NCBI GenBank assembly: GCA_050084985.1 | Contig: JBITNC010000001.1 | Span: 26,598,001 to 26,662,000 of the forward strand | DNA: 64,000 bases | Source: Nageia nagi | Lineage: Eukaryota; Pinophyta | Direction of reading: 5' to 3' | In this document: positions 10,582 through 21,788 of the stretch, one piece after another | How the letters are laid out: the number at the start of each line of letters is the position of its first letter | Position numbering within the stretch: the stretch's first letter is position 1 | The notes under the pieces: model-generated | What the model saw: the letters and a program-made list of their open reading frames with translations, nothing else | What the model was told of the DNA's origin: nothing | Database searches by the model: none | Translations under genes and position numbers: made by a program

Positions 10582-12174
10582 ATAATGTCAAAGTTTTTTA
10601 GTAGCAAAAATGATAGCAAGACATAATTTTTTTAAATGTATATACTTAATCTCATAGCTCACAAGTGTTCTACTTAGATAATATATAGCTTGTTCTTTAT
10701 TGTGTTCATTCTTTTGAGCAAGCATTGTTCCTAAAGCATTTTTAATAGCAAAAATATATAACAAAAAGGGTACATCTTTTCTTGGTGGACTTAAGATAGG
10801 AGGAGATAATAAATATTTTTTAATTTCATCGAATGCATCTTGTTGCTCTTTGCCACAATGATATTCTACTCCCTTTTTTAATAATTTTGTAAATGGTTTA
10901 CATTTATCAGAAAGTTGAGCTATAAACCTTCTAATGGCTTATAACTTACCCTGTAAACTTTGTAATTGTTTTAGATTTGCAGGAGGTGGCATGTCTACTA
11001 CTATCTTCACTTTACTAGGATCTATTTCAATTCCTCATCGGGACACAATAAATCCTAATAATTTTCCTGAAGTTACACTAAAAATGCATTTTTTTGGATT
11101 TAATCTTACTTTATGTTCTAATAATCTATCTACGATTTTAATTAGGTCTTTTCCATGATCTACTCGATGTTTAGATCTAACCAACAAATCATCGACATAA
11201 TCTTCTACTATGTCATGCATATAATCAAGGAATATATAAGCCATAGCCCTTTGATAAGTTGCCCCAACATTTTTTAATCCAAAAGGCATAACTTTATAAC
11301 AAAAGGTACCCCAAGGAGTTATAAAAGCCATTTTATGTTGATCTTCAGTAGCTATTTTTATTTGATTATAACCAGAAAACCTATCCATTAATGATAACAT
11401 ATCATGTCCTACTATCGAGTCTACCAAACTATCAATGCTAGGTAGAGGGAAATCATCCTTAGGACAAGCTTTGTTAAGATCATGAAAATCTGTGCATATT
11501 CTTATTTTTCCACTTGGTTTTTTCACAGGTACCATATTAGATATCCAATCTAAATAAACTACAGGTTGTATAAATTTAGCTTCTAATAATTTTTGAAGTT
11601 CTTCTTTTACCATTAATGCTATAGTAGGATGTATTTTACGTAATTTTTGTTTAATAGGTTTAGCATCAGGCTTTAATGCTAAATTATGTACTACTAATTT
11701 AGGATCTATTCCAGGCATGTCTGCATATGACCATGCAAATACTTTTTCTCATTCTTTTAATAAGGTTATAATTTCTTCTTGTTCATTTTCAATGAGGTTT
11801 TCTCCTAATTGAATAATTTTAGGATTTTGAGGATCATTACTAATATTTATTTCTAAGACTTTTTCAATAAGCATATGCGACCCTTCTTCTAATTGATTTG
11901 GTATTGGTATCCAATCGTTGTCGTTAACACTATATTCTTCATCGTATTCTTGAGTTTTTTCATTCATGCATACTTGATTTTCATAGGAACCAAATATGTG
12001 ATCTACATTTTTGAATTCATGTACCAAAGGATTAGATGATATAAGAGAGAAATCAGTAATTATTTCATCTGTAGAAGTATTGGCTATTATTTTGATTAGA
12101 TTTTGATTTTCGTTAACTTCATCCATTTGTTCATTATTTTGATCTTCAATATCATTCTCTTTTATTGTAACCAT
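10582..12174 (-). pseudogene. Reverse transcriptase and first RNase H region of Tat-like pol
   Basis: The segment 12174-11749 is an acidic linker rich in Asn, Glu and Asp. One stop separates it from the RT (11718-11035). RT motifs in order: VPVKKPSGKIRICTDFHDLN, FSGYNQIKIA, FCYKVMPFGLKNVGATYQ, and the catalytic VEDYVDDLLVRSKH (YVDD at about 11190-11200), then KCIFSVTSGKLLGF. All core RT acidic residues are present in this copy. The region 11034-10582 continues as connection and degenerate retroviral-type RNase H, seen as AFDEIKKYLLSPPIL, LYIFA and AIYYLSRTL. Plus-strand frames over this region are shadows. Confidence 0.9.
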
Positions 12175-12419
12175 ATTTATTGATAGTATATCCGAATATG
12201 GAATGATTAATGATTTGGCATTTTTATTTATTTTTTCCTATATATCACTTGGTAAGCACAAATGATTCTAGGGTGGCTCAATATTATTAATAAAGAGCAT
12301 CTCAACACCTTCTAAGACATCCATTTCACTTAATTGTTCTTCTCTTATATCAATAATTTCTTGTACTATGGATTCTTTTTCTAAAATTTCTTCATTATAA
12401 TCCAAATTCTCTTCTCCTA

Positions 12420-13445
12420 AATTTCCCACTGTGGTAAGATTTTTACATTTATTTTAATAACCTAATCCACTTTTATCAGTGGGATCTTGGTATCATAATT
12501 CAATTATTTATCATGGACCCTATTCATATCGACCCAATCCTCGTCCTTGCCAATTACACTTGTTAAAATAGTTTAAGACAAATGTTCTTGAACATGGCGA
12601 TAAATATTTCATATCATTATTGAAATTTCCTTCATATGTTTGATTGGGTATTATTGACACAAGATCTACTATCCCCACATAGATAAATATTATCTGATTA
12701 GGTACTTCTCCTAAAGGTACTATTTTTCCAATTACACTAGGTGATTCAGATAATCTTTCCATTTCTTGTGCTAAAGGTATATTAAACACAACATCATCTA
12801 CGTCATATTCTCCCATCCCTAAATCCATTAATTTAATTTTTACTGGATATACATTGGATGAGTCATTATTAGATGTAGTATTTACTTGTTTTGATGAAGA
12901 AGCTCCATATTTTTCATCTAAAGTTTTAGCAACTTTTTCCCAAGTATCTTTATCTTGTATAGCTATGTCATTTTTTCCTTTTATGACTTCAGATTGATTC
13001 CTATTTTTGTTCATTAATATGGTTGTTAAATTAGGAGACGGTAAGGTCACTTTATTTGGATAAAAAATTAAATTACAATGTGAATAAGGATCTGGATCTT
13101 CAAACACACAATGAACTTTGCCTTTATAGATGTATTTTAAACATCCATGATAAGTTGATGGAACACATTGCATTTCTCTAATCCATGGATGTCCTAAAAG
13201 AATGTTGTATTGTATAATATTTCCTTCAATTATATGTAATAAAGTTTGAATGGTTTTAGCCCCTACTGTAATCGAAAGCACTATTGATCCCAAAGTTGAA
13301 CACACTGCATCATTAAACACCCTAATTTGTAAAGAAGGAGCTAAGATAAGCGAATCTGCTAAATTCAAATTTTTGTATGCAGCATCTAAAATTATATTTA
13401 TAGTTGAACCTTCATCTATCAGAATATATGTAAAGGTGGATTAAG
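12420..13445 (-). pseudogene. Aspartic protease and G-patch-like segment of Tat-like pol
   Basis: At about 13440-13400 the minus strand reads LIDEGSTINIILDAAY, matching the active-site loop of Tat proteases (usually DGG or DSG; here DEG). Then come SLQIRVFND and YNILLGHPWIREMQ, typical of gypsy protease C-termini. The 3' end of the segment has WQGRGLGRYE (about 12520-12545) and, beyond stops, KSGLGY, resembling a G-patch as found behind protease in some gypsy elements. The reading frame changes at about 13430 relative to the preceding part of pol, and the usual spacing before the active-site loop is missing, so a small deletion is likely. Confidence 0.75.
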
Positions 13446-13808
13446 TCCACCTGGTCCATCATTATTTAATTTTTCTTGTTCGTAGAAGGTGATACTAGGT
13501 TGTTGAGATATCCTCAAACTTTCAACTATTGAAATAAAATTATCAGGGTTACTAATATGCACTTGAATTTCTTGTAGAATTTGATTCATAGCTTCCCTAT
13601 AACTCTCAGACTATTGTAATAATTCAAATAAGGTCATCTTAACTGGAGACATTTTTAATTATCATTGAGGAGCACCTTTTATCGAAACTTTAGGTTGTTG
13701 CGGAGGAGGTATAGGTTGTATATTAATTGGGTTTGATATCGATTGATTTTTTCATAGATTATCCTGTTTATTCTAATATTGTTGTGCTCTTGTAGCTATA
13801 CCAATCAT
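13425..13808 (-). pseudogene. N-terminal part of Tat-like pol (pre-protease)
   Basis: A frame starting with ATG at 13808 reads MIGIATRAQQY, then Pro/Gln-rich IQPIPPPQQPK, MTLFELLQ, YREAMNQILQEI, FISIVESLRISQQPSITFY and GPGGLNPPLHI. It then loses frame to the protease segment. It contains five in-frame stops, most at probable Gln positions. Its ATG overlaps the TGA that ends gag in the sequence ATGA. This resembles the region between zinc knuckle and protease of other gypsy polyproteins. I know no enzymatic role for it. Confidence 0.6.
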
Positions 13809-16459
13809 ACTATTGAATCATCTATAGTCCCTATAAATGGTATATCCTTATTATTCCATGTATAGTTCATTTGGTTTGGGATAGTTGCCACATTGTTAGC
13901 CTGATGTGAAGGTAAGGGGTTTTGATATATCCCTAAATTTTGATTCGAAGGCACAATAGGATTATCCACATCTATTTTTTGACTATCTATCAAGTCTTGA
14001 ATTTTATGTTGTGAAGTTTGACATTTATTTGTATTATGTCCTTTTTGCCTATGATAAGCACAAAATTCATTCTCTTTATACCATTTGCTTCCTTTAGCAT
14101 TAGGATTTTCAGGTTTTATATCAAGTAATTTAATCATACCATTATCACATAATTTTTTAAGTATTTCGGCTAATGGTTCTGATAATGGGGTAAAATTTCT
14201 TTTAGGCTTAGGTTCAACATTTTCTTTGATTTTTGAAGCTTGACCAGAATTTTTTGTCATAGCTATTTGATTATTTTATGGTTGTTTACTAATGTTATCA
14301 TATTGATTACCCTTTTTGTATTCTTTTTTCTTGAGTTTTAGTTCTCCATCTTGAATTTTAACTCTTTCTATAACTACTACCTGAGCAATAGCTTCTTCAA
14401 AAGTTTTATGTTGATGAATTTGGAGAACACTGTTTATTGGTCTTAAACAACTTTGACTAAATAATTTAACCAATTCCTCTTGTGGTATTGTATAAGGCAT
14501 ACTAGTGAGTATAGCCCACCATCTTGAGATATAATCTTGTATAGTTTCATCAGGAAACTGTTGTAATCTTGTAAGATCAATAATTGAAGATCTTTCTTTA
14601 ATATTGATTTTAAAATGTTCTAGAAATTGATTAGCCAATTGTTTGAACGTATATAAACTATGCATAGGTAAACTATTATACCAATCTAAAGCTTGATCTA
14701 TGAGTGTCATAGGAAATATACGTAACATTAATGAGTCATCATTGGCTATCTGATAGCTAGAAAATGTAAATTTTCTCAAATGTTCTTTGGGGTCTTCTCT
14801 TCCTTTAAATGACTTTATTTTAGGAAATTCAAACCTATATGGTAGTTTCTTTTTTGGAACACTTGGATGAATAAGTTCATTGCAAATATTTTTATAATTT
14901 AACTTTTGAAGTCCTTGAACATTCATTTCTCAATTTATAAAATCCTTCATAAAGTCTTCTAATTCTTTATCGATTCTATGACCTTGAGTGTGTCTATGAT
15001 ATCTTCGAGTATTCGGATCCTTTTCTGAAATTGATCTTGAAGTGTAAGACTCATAGTCAGAAGGAAACTCTGATGGTGGTGGAGGCAATATTTTAAGAGG
15101 TGAATGACATCACAAAATAGGGATTCTAGGAGGTTTTTGGGATATACCTTTTCCATATAGATCTTTTCCTTTGTAATCAGGTTGTTTTGTTTGATTTCGA
15201 GTTTATTCAACCCAACTTTTAATAGAATCTTACTTTTGTTTATCATATAATTTTTGAAGTTCTAGTTCTTTATCCATCTCCTTTTCTAATAAAATGGCTA
15301 TCTCTTTATCCATCGCTTCTTGTTTGTCTAAGTAAAGATCTCAATATCTTTGTATTTGACTTCCTTTAGGAGTTTCAGGTTTCAAATTTTTTATTTTTTG
15401 ATATTCATCCCACTGTCTTTGTTTTTCTTTCTCCATACGTAGATATTGTTCCCTTCTTATTTTTTCACTCTCTAATTCTTTAAGTTGTAATTCCTGTAAA
15501 TGAAGTTGAATCTCATCTTCTTTATGAAGTCTTTTGTTTTCTTGTTCCAGGAATTCATTTCTTTCTTTGTTTGCTTGTTCTTGTTCTATGAATTTACTTT
15601 TATCTCTAAGAAGTTTATCTTCCATTTCTTTTAATTTATTTTCTTATTCTTGAATTTTAATGAATTCGTTAACTTTCCTATTTTCTTCCTTTAGAAGATA
15701 TTGCATCTCTGCGGCCTTTTTAATATCATTAGCATATATTTCCATGAATTTTTGACTAGTTTTTGTTTTACATAATCATTGTCCTTCTAGTTCTTCATAA
15801 GAAGGTATCTCTTCTATTTTGAACTTAGATGTCCTTCTATGTAATCCTCCATTTGAATAATAAGATTTTTTCATTTGCTTCATTGAAGGAGCTCTTTGGG
15901 ATAAATTACTCGTAGGTATTGATACTTCATTTTTTCCTAATTCGAGAGACTTATGAGAAAAAGGAGATCCCTCTTTTCGAATTAAAGAACTAACCTTTCG
16001 ACCATTTGATAATAGACGAATGACTCTTTCATATTTGACTTTATATGGCTCAGTCTCAGGTACTGCTATGGTTTCAACCCGAGATTTATCCTCGTCCATT
16101 TCTAAGTTATCATGCCTATGATTTAGTTTTTCGACATCTCCCGGTAAACTAGAAGATGTCTTAGGAATAGTCCTATAATTAGCTAGGCAATGATGAATTT
16201 CAATTAACTCTTCATCTAACACTTACATTCTAGCCTTGGTAATAGGATCTTCTATACTTTGTCTTTGCAATCTAGATTGATCATAACCCCAATCCCAATC
16301 TTTACTTTCATAAGGAACTAACTATGGATCTGATTCATCTAAAGGAGGTGGCCTCCTAATCAAATATTCTATCAGATCCATATTGTCTAAATCTATTTCT
16401 TGTATTTCAAATGGGTGTTCTCGCATTTTTTTAGCGTTCATACTTCTAGTTTGAACCAT
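13805..16459 (-). pseudogene. Long gag of Tat-like element
   Basis: A single frame of about 885 codons from ATG at 16459 (MVQTRSMNAKKMREHPFE) to TGA at 13805, with several in-frame stops. The N-terminal third is an extension. A Glu/Lys/Gln-rich, probably coiled-coil stretch follows (15625-15341, e.g. LHLQELQLKELESEKIRREQ). Next is a Pro-rich segment with PPPPSEFPSDYES. The capsid-like retrotransposon gag domain is at about 14926-14276 (RFEFPKIKSFKGREDPKEHL, ALDWYNSLP, FKQLANQFLEHF, ETIQDYISRWW). A zinc knuckle, CAYHRQKGHNTNKC, lies near 14070. The CxxH-x4-H-x4-C spacing is the variant seen in Tat gag. Gag would form the virus-like particle. The frame at 14959-15246 in another register is a shadow. 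Confidence 0.85.
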
Positions 16460-17129
16460 TTTTTTTTTAGATATGATAAACAAACATTGTAAAAAAGAAA
16501 CTCTATTTTTATTTTATATTATGTTTTTGAGAAAACAATTTAATGCACAAACATCCTATATGCAAAGTTACTTTTAACGATGTGATTATCTTTCTTAACT
16601 TTTTCACATATTTTTAATGTCTGAGTTAAATGAACGATATGAGTTGTTCATTTTAATCTTTTTAATTTTCCTAGTTTGTTTTGACTAGTCAAGTGTTAAA
16701 TAAGGTAGGTTGGGTAATTCTAAGTAATGTTTACAAGTTTCTATGGCTTTTGGCTTGGTTCTATATGAGTCTCTTTTTTGACTCTTATCTAAAGGAAAGT
16801 TACCTTGGTCATTACCTCCAAGTGTAACTGGCTCTATAGCTTCAAGTGTGTTATGTCAATGGGTACAAAGAAGTAAGAATTAACGGTTGGTAGTGACATC
16901 CAACTCGTTAATGTTCAATTATTCCTTTAAGGCCTTATGAAATACATTTAAACAAGTAAAGTACATTTATGCATACTACCCTCCCAAACATTCATGTCCA
17001 TTCATTTATCTTATCTTAATGTGATGTAATCAAAGTTTATTTTAAGTGAATCTTGACCTTAATAAACCTCGTTGTTCTTTTTAATTATAATGCAATTCAT
17101 TATCCAACTTTTTAATGATATTCATTAAC

Positions 17130-17860
17130 TCCTTCCAACTGTGGAAGTTTTATATGTGATAAATTTCCTCTTCTTACTAGTCATATATCTCTTCGACCTC
17201 TAATGGAGTGGTAAGAGCAGACTTAGTAAAAAATCATTAAGTGTAGATAAATTAATTAAGTGAGGTTCAATTACTCCTCCAAGAGTCACATATCCCTTCG
17301 AATTCCAATGGAGTGGTAAGGGCAAACAACTTTAAGAGTGTTAATGTGAAGTATATTTCTAAATAATATGTGAATAAATTTTACCTCTTTCACTTAACTT
17401 ATTTATGATCAATTAGGATCGCTTGAAGTGCAAAAGTGAGAGCATACTTTATTAAGTGAAAGTACTTAGTGTATTCGAATCCCTCCAATTCATTAACCTT
17501 TTAATATAATTTACACTACCCAAAACTTGATTTATTTTCCTTAGGTTCATTCCTTTTAATGTGATTCATTTACTCCTTCCAATTGTGGAAGTATTATGTG
17601 TAGTAAATTACCTCCTCTTACTAGTCACATATCCCTTCGACCTCCAATGGAGTGGTAAGGGAAAACTTGGTAAGAGGTCATTATGTGTGGATAAATTAAC
17701 CAAATTAATGATAGTGGGAATGTGAAAGAAAAGAAAAATTAATTACTCCTTCTTATCCGGTCTATTCTGGTCACCTTAGATCGCACAAAGCGCAAAGGGA
17801 GAGCATAAGTAGACAAGATAAAAAGTATTAATGTGTACGTACCCTTCACCCAAAACATGA
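17130..17860. repeat. Diverged tandem duplication in leader, about 440 bp offset
   Basis: Blocks recur in the same order. GTGGAAGTTTTATATGTG (about 17140) matches GTGGAAGTATTATGTGTA (about 17582). The block around TCGACCTCTAATGGAGTGG (about 17193) recurs as TCGACCTCCAATGGAGTGG (about 17637), with a third, shorter relative near 17295. AGTGCAAAAGTGAGAGCATA (about 17425) recurs as a similar block near 17780. Repeats in the untranslated leader are common in large gypsy elements. Confidence 0.7.
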
Positions 17861-18044
17861 AAATAAATACATAACATTATACATAAAATAAATTAATAAA
17901 AAATATGCATTTAATCTTTTCTACCTATTCTTATATGCACTCTAAAAACATAAATCTGAAAAGCAAATACGAAGTTTACCCTTTTTTATTTAGTGTATAA
18001 ATGTAAATTGGTGCAAAAAAGGGGATATAGTAGGACCTATGTTC

Positions 18045-18215
18045 GAGTGTTGGCATTCTGTCAGAGTCATTGGCATTTTAGTTAAGTCATTGGCATTCTA
18101 TTTCAGTCACTAGTGTTTATGATGAAATTGCCAACATATAGTCTGGATTACTTTGTAAATCACTGGTGTTCCTTTTGAGTCACCGGCATCCGATTCCAAT
18201 CACTAGCATTTCTGT
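18045..18215. repeat. Cluster of GTCAYYGGCATT-like motifs in leader
   Basis: Seven variants of a 12-14-base motif stand about 20-35 bases apart: GTGTTGGCATTCT, GTCATTGGCATTTT, GTCATTGGCATTCT, GTCACTAGTGTTTA, ATCACTGGTGTTCC, GTCACCGGCATCCG and ATCACTAGCATTTC. Related motifs lie at 2950-3020 and near 3417 and in the middle of both LTRs. No function is known. Confidence 0.7.
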
Positions 18216-18341
18216 AATAGATATACTGTAAAAACACAGTGAAAATTTTAAAGTGAGTAAACAGAATAACTCAATCAAAATTAGTGAACAAAATAGGAAC
18301 AACTATATTTGAACATAGAAATCCTCCCTGTTATCAGAGGG

Positions 18342-18358
18342 CCCTCCTTCTAGCACCA
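18342..18358 (-). promoter_or_regulatory. Primer-binding site, tRNA-Asn type
   Basis: The plus strand CCCTCCTTCTAGCACCA differs by one base from the 3' end of plant tRNA-Asn including CCA, as I remember it. It sits three bases from the 5' LTR. On the minus strand this gives TGGTGCTAGAAGGAGGG, the site where the tRNA would prime minus-strand synthesis. It is not a tRNA gene, since nothing else of a tRNA is present. Confidence 0.8.
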
Positions 18359-18361
18359 GAA

Positions 18362-19204
18362 TGTTACAGTGAAAATAGAGCTGGAATGTAGAATAACATA
18401 AAATACAATTATTCTTAGATTTTCACTGAACCTCAAATTATGTAAAATAGGTAGAAATGTTGTAATTGTAAATTAATATTGATTTTTAGCTCAAACTACA
18501 ATTTTCCCTTGGAAGGGACTTTTATAAATGCCATTTGCCAAAATAAGAGTATTAGATCTCCATTGTTTTTGATTTGCTTGCTTCTCTCCTTGATATGAAC
18601 AACTTGTAAATCCTACACACATGCAAAAGAAAATAACATCAAAGCATCTATGTATGACATGTATTAAATTGAAGCTAGCATAAAACAATAAAAGGTATGA
18701 GCTCATAAGGTTTTGGCAGCATTACCCTACTTCAAAATTTGGGTAAGATCCTATCTTTTTTTTGCTTTGTATTGGCTTGTATTTATAGATTTTGGGTGAG
18801 ATGTTCCAAGGCTGGTAAGGGGAAAGCCATTGTAGGTCGTAACTGACCCCCTTATCCACATCATCTTGGAGAAATTAAATGTTTCAACTTTCTCTTGATA
18901 TTTTAGTTTCTTGTTTGGCTGTTACAGAGTCGTCAACGATTACTAGCGCAATGTTGGTGATCACCTCAAAATGCCAATGACTATTTTGGGTCACTGGCGA
19001 CTGGTTTTTAGTTTTGTAACAATATTAAAATGATCGCCAAATAGCCAATTTTACCTAAAAGAGTTATGTGACCACCCATTTTGCATGTACTCGATGGGAG
19101 CTATCCAATAATATGGTCTTTTAAACCTATTTTATATTAACGTGAAGAGTTATGATTATTTCAATGTTTACTAGCTAAAAAAGGGACATTTTCAGGTGTC
19201 TACA
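18362..19204 (-). repeat. 5' LTR of Tat-like element
   Basis: 843 bases from TGTTACAG to GTGTCTACA on the plus strand, the partner of 1595-2443. It would carry promoter and start site for transcription on the minus strand. Differences from the partner cluster where the CGGTGAT-like motifs lie. Confidence 0.9.
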
Positions 19205-19209
19205 ATCTT
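19205..19209. repeat. Target-site duplication ATCTT, right copy
   Basis: Exact repeat of 1590-1594, directly behind the CA of the right LTR. Confidence 0.85.
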
Positions 19210-19899
19210 TATATATCATTTGTGACTCCAAATAATCTCTTGTTCTTGGATTTTCATTGATTAGCAAGGTACCATTCTCAATTCCTATCTCATGAGATAA
19301 TAGTTAGTATCAACCAAAATGTTTGTTCCAACTATAGTCTCTAGGTCAAAATAAACAATTCCTAAGCTTGGTATTCTTTTATGAGTGTAGCTTATATTAG
19401 GGTTTCCACTAATTGCTAGCAAACTAGTGTTAGCTAATGAGCTTAAATTGCTCGAGTATCCTAATGATTTCATTTAGAATCCCTAGGTTAATTATATCTA
19501 TAATAGAAAAACTAAAACAAGACAAGCTAACCTATTTACATTACAAAAAACAAGACTAAACTACTAGATCATGGATTTCTTGTTAATAACAAGATCAAAG
19601 ACCTTATTTTGGTATTTTCTTAGGAAAAAAATTTGATTAATTCAACCTTTATCTAACATGTATTCAAACTAAGAAAATAATAGTGATAAAGAGCTTAGAT
19701 ATGCCATAAAAAACATGCATGAGATATTAGCCTTTGAAGAAGAATCTCCTCTGAATTGATACAAATTGTTAAAAGGAGCATATGAGAAGTTCTCTTAATT
19801 TTCTATCTCATACTATAATGGTTCTTTCATTTTAGATGCTTCACTAATTGCAATAACTAACTCATTGATACAATCAATTGATTTACTCCAATTCTCACA
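19210..19899. other. Unassigned, probably internal part of element D
   Basis: No stable frame or repeat partner recognised. By position it should be the continuation (3' on the minus strand) of the gag-protease relic at 19900-21438, cut by the Tat insertion. Confidence 0.4.
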
Positions 19900-21438
19900 A
19901 ATCTCAACCTCTTTAGTACCAAAAGATGAAAAAATTAAGCACTATGATATAAGATTCATTGGAGTATAACCTTGATATACTTTGTTACTAATAATCAATA
20001 TCATTTACATCTTCTAGTTATTTCAATGCAAAATCTTAATTTATCTTCATTGAATCCTTATTATTTTGCAAAAGTAATGAGTCATCAATCAGGACTATGC
20101 ACTCTTCAAATTCATCTTCATATTATGAACTAAAAGAATTATCTATTTCTATATCAAGATGTGTAAAACTATTTTTATCTACAAATTCACCAAATTTTGA
20201 ACATGAATCAAAATTATGGGCATCCTCATCATCAATCTACTTTTTTTCGATTCCTATCTCATCTTCCTAATCAAATAATAATTCAAGGTTAAGATCATTC
20301 TCAAGAACATCTTCACATCCTAATTTTATCAAGCTTTGGTCTTCCTCAGAAGAGCAATAGCTCCTATCCTATAATTCTTCCTCATCTCCTTCTTCATCAT
20401 CATCTGATGTTAGAGGATAATCATATTCATTCAAAATGTGTACCAATTATTTACCAAACAAATTTGAGAATGGAATTGGGGATTCAACTACTAGGAGATC
20501 CAAGAAATTTTGTATGGTTGATCATGTGAGTTACATGTGAACATCCTTTATTATCCCAACTATTTTTAGTTTGCCATCACTAAATTCAAATTTTTCCTTG
20601 GGATATGGATTTGGGATAATTCCATCCTTACAACATATTGCATATGACATAATGTTAGAATCTAAACTAGATTGTACTATACAATTAAGAGAAATTATGT
20701 CTTTGAGATAAAGATTAATAGATAATTAGAATGGTTTGTATTGTTATTTCCCTTAAACAATCTCTTGTTGTAGATTCAATTCCTATGACATGCCACATTT
20801 TGAATGCTCAGTTATTTCATCATCCTTATCAAAGGAATGAGGGGAAAACAAGGGTTCCCACAAGATTGGATTGATTTGTTCTCCTTCCATAGCCTTATTC
20901 TTTCGTGTTCCTTGAGTTTGTGTATATTCTAAAGGAGCTAAATGGAAACTATATTTAGGAGTATCATTCAATGAGATATCCCATTCCATTTATTCCATTT
21001 GGTTACTCATTATTCCTATTCCATCCTTTGGATTTCTTCAAATTTATGAATCTCCATGAATCCATTATTTGATATTAAAGTATTTTTGGTATTATCATTA
21101 GTGTTCACAACTGGTGCAATTGGCTTTGAGAATGTGGGTTAAAAATATAAAATATTCTAAGAATTAGGGAGTGCATTTATCATTGATAATATCTAACTTA
21201 TCATTTGATTCTATTAGTTATCTTGATTGTACCAAGATAATTGATCTAATATCAGTTGAGAGCTATATTTACATTGAGCCTATGGGTGTTGCATATTAGG
21301 GTTCAAATAATCATTTGGATATAAATAATTAGTCAAGTATCCATAAAATTTTCAAGGTTGTACATTTCCAATTATGCAATATGGAAATACTTGGATACTT
21401 CCTAGAATAATTCCTTGTAACCATGGTAGTGCAACCAT
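19900..21438 (-). pseudogene. Gag-protease relic of a gypsy element (family D)
   Basis: Minus strand from ATG at 21438: MVALPWLQGIILGS, then a Tyr/Asn/Gln-rich stretch (NDYLNPNMQHP). After a frame change near 21010 come KYSFHLAPLEYTQTQ (about 20930) and EGEQINPILWEPL (about 20870). The segment GKLKIVGIIKDVHM...STIQNFLDLLVVESPIPFSNLFGK (about 20570-20440) has the shape of the protease-like region of plant gypsy elements. A long Asp/Glu-rich tail follows, to about 19900. Many stops and at least one frameshift. A probable primer site and LTR lie just to the right (21761-23641), so it is the start of an element on the minus strand. Exact lineage was not determined. Confidence 0.55.
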
Positions 21439-21760
21439 GATTGTTTAGTTTATGATTTTGATCATTCAACACTAAATACAAGAAGTATTTGCAAATTTAC
21501 AAAAATAATGCATCTCAAGAACTCAAAATATCTAAATAAGTGTTCTCTTGAATATGTAGTGAACTTTTTAGTAATCTTGATTTGAAACTACTTAGATTCT
21601 GATATGTAGCTTTAATCAACTCTACTTAGCTTTAGTTGCTCTCAATATGGTATACACTAGGTGTTCTTTGGATTCCAACTTTGGAGTAAGAGAGAAAAAT
21701 AAAAACAAAAATAAAAATTCAAGAGAAAATAATTAAGTATTACATAAAAAATAAATCATG

Positions 21761-21777
21761 CCCTCCTTTTAGCACAA
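21761..21777 (-). promoter_or_regulatory. Primer-binding site of element D, tRNA-Asn type
   Basis: Plus strand CCCTCCTTTTAGCACAA is two to three bases from the tRNA-Asn-like site of the Tat element. It stands about 11 bases left of the D LTR, which gives the element minus-strand orientation in line with its gag. Confidence 0.65.
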
Positions 21778-21788
21778 ATTTATTTGGG

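Larger units (their letters stand above)
16460..18341 (-). other. 5' leader of Tat-like element
   Basis: About 1.9 kb of untranslated sequence between the primer site and the gag start. It has no credible coding frame. It holds a diverged tandem duplication (17130-17860) and a cluster of short GTCAYYGGCATT-like motifs (18045-18215), listed separately. Confidence 0.75.
1595..19204 (-). mobile_element. Tat-like Ty3/gypsy LTR retrotransposon, complete but inactive
   Basis: A 17.6-kb element with two LTRs in direct orientation (1595-2443 and 18362-19204), a 5-bp target duplication, a primer site beside the right LTR and a polypurine tract beside the left LTR, so it reads on the minus strand. Order 5' to 3' is leader, long gag, protease, RT, RNase H, a second RNase H of the archaeal type and integrase. 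An unidentified sense ORF follows, and then an ORF of the plant mobile domain family on the opposite strand. The dual RNase H, large size and extra ORFs are typical of the Tat (Ogre/Retand) lineage. In-frame stops occur throughout, so it cannot make its own proteins. The LTRs differ at roughly one base in seventeen by eye, so the insertion is not very recent. Confidence 0.9.

Noticed and set aside
10934-11158. Plus-strand frame over RT
   Set aside because: Opposite strand of well-supported RT/RNase H coding.
14959-15246. 95-codon minus-strand frame within gag
   Set aside because: The adjacent frame carries the continuous gag reading with Pro-rich segment; this one is a shadow.
18342-18358. 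tRNA-like sequence at 18342
   Set aside because: It is only the 3' end of a tRNA-like sequence beside an LTR, i.e. a primer-binding site; no anticodon or D/T arms.
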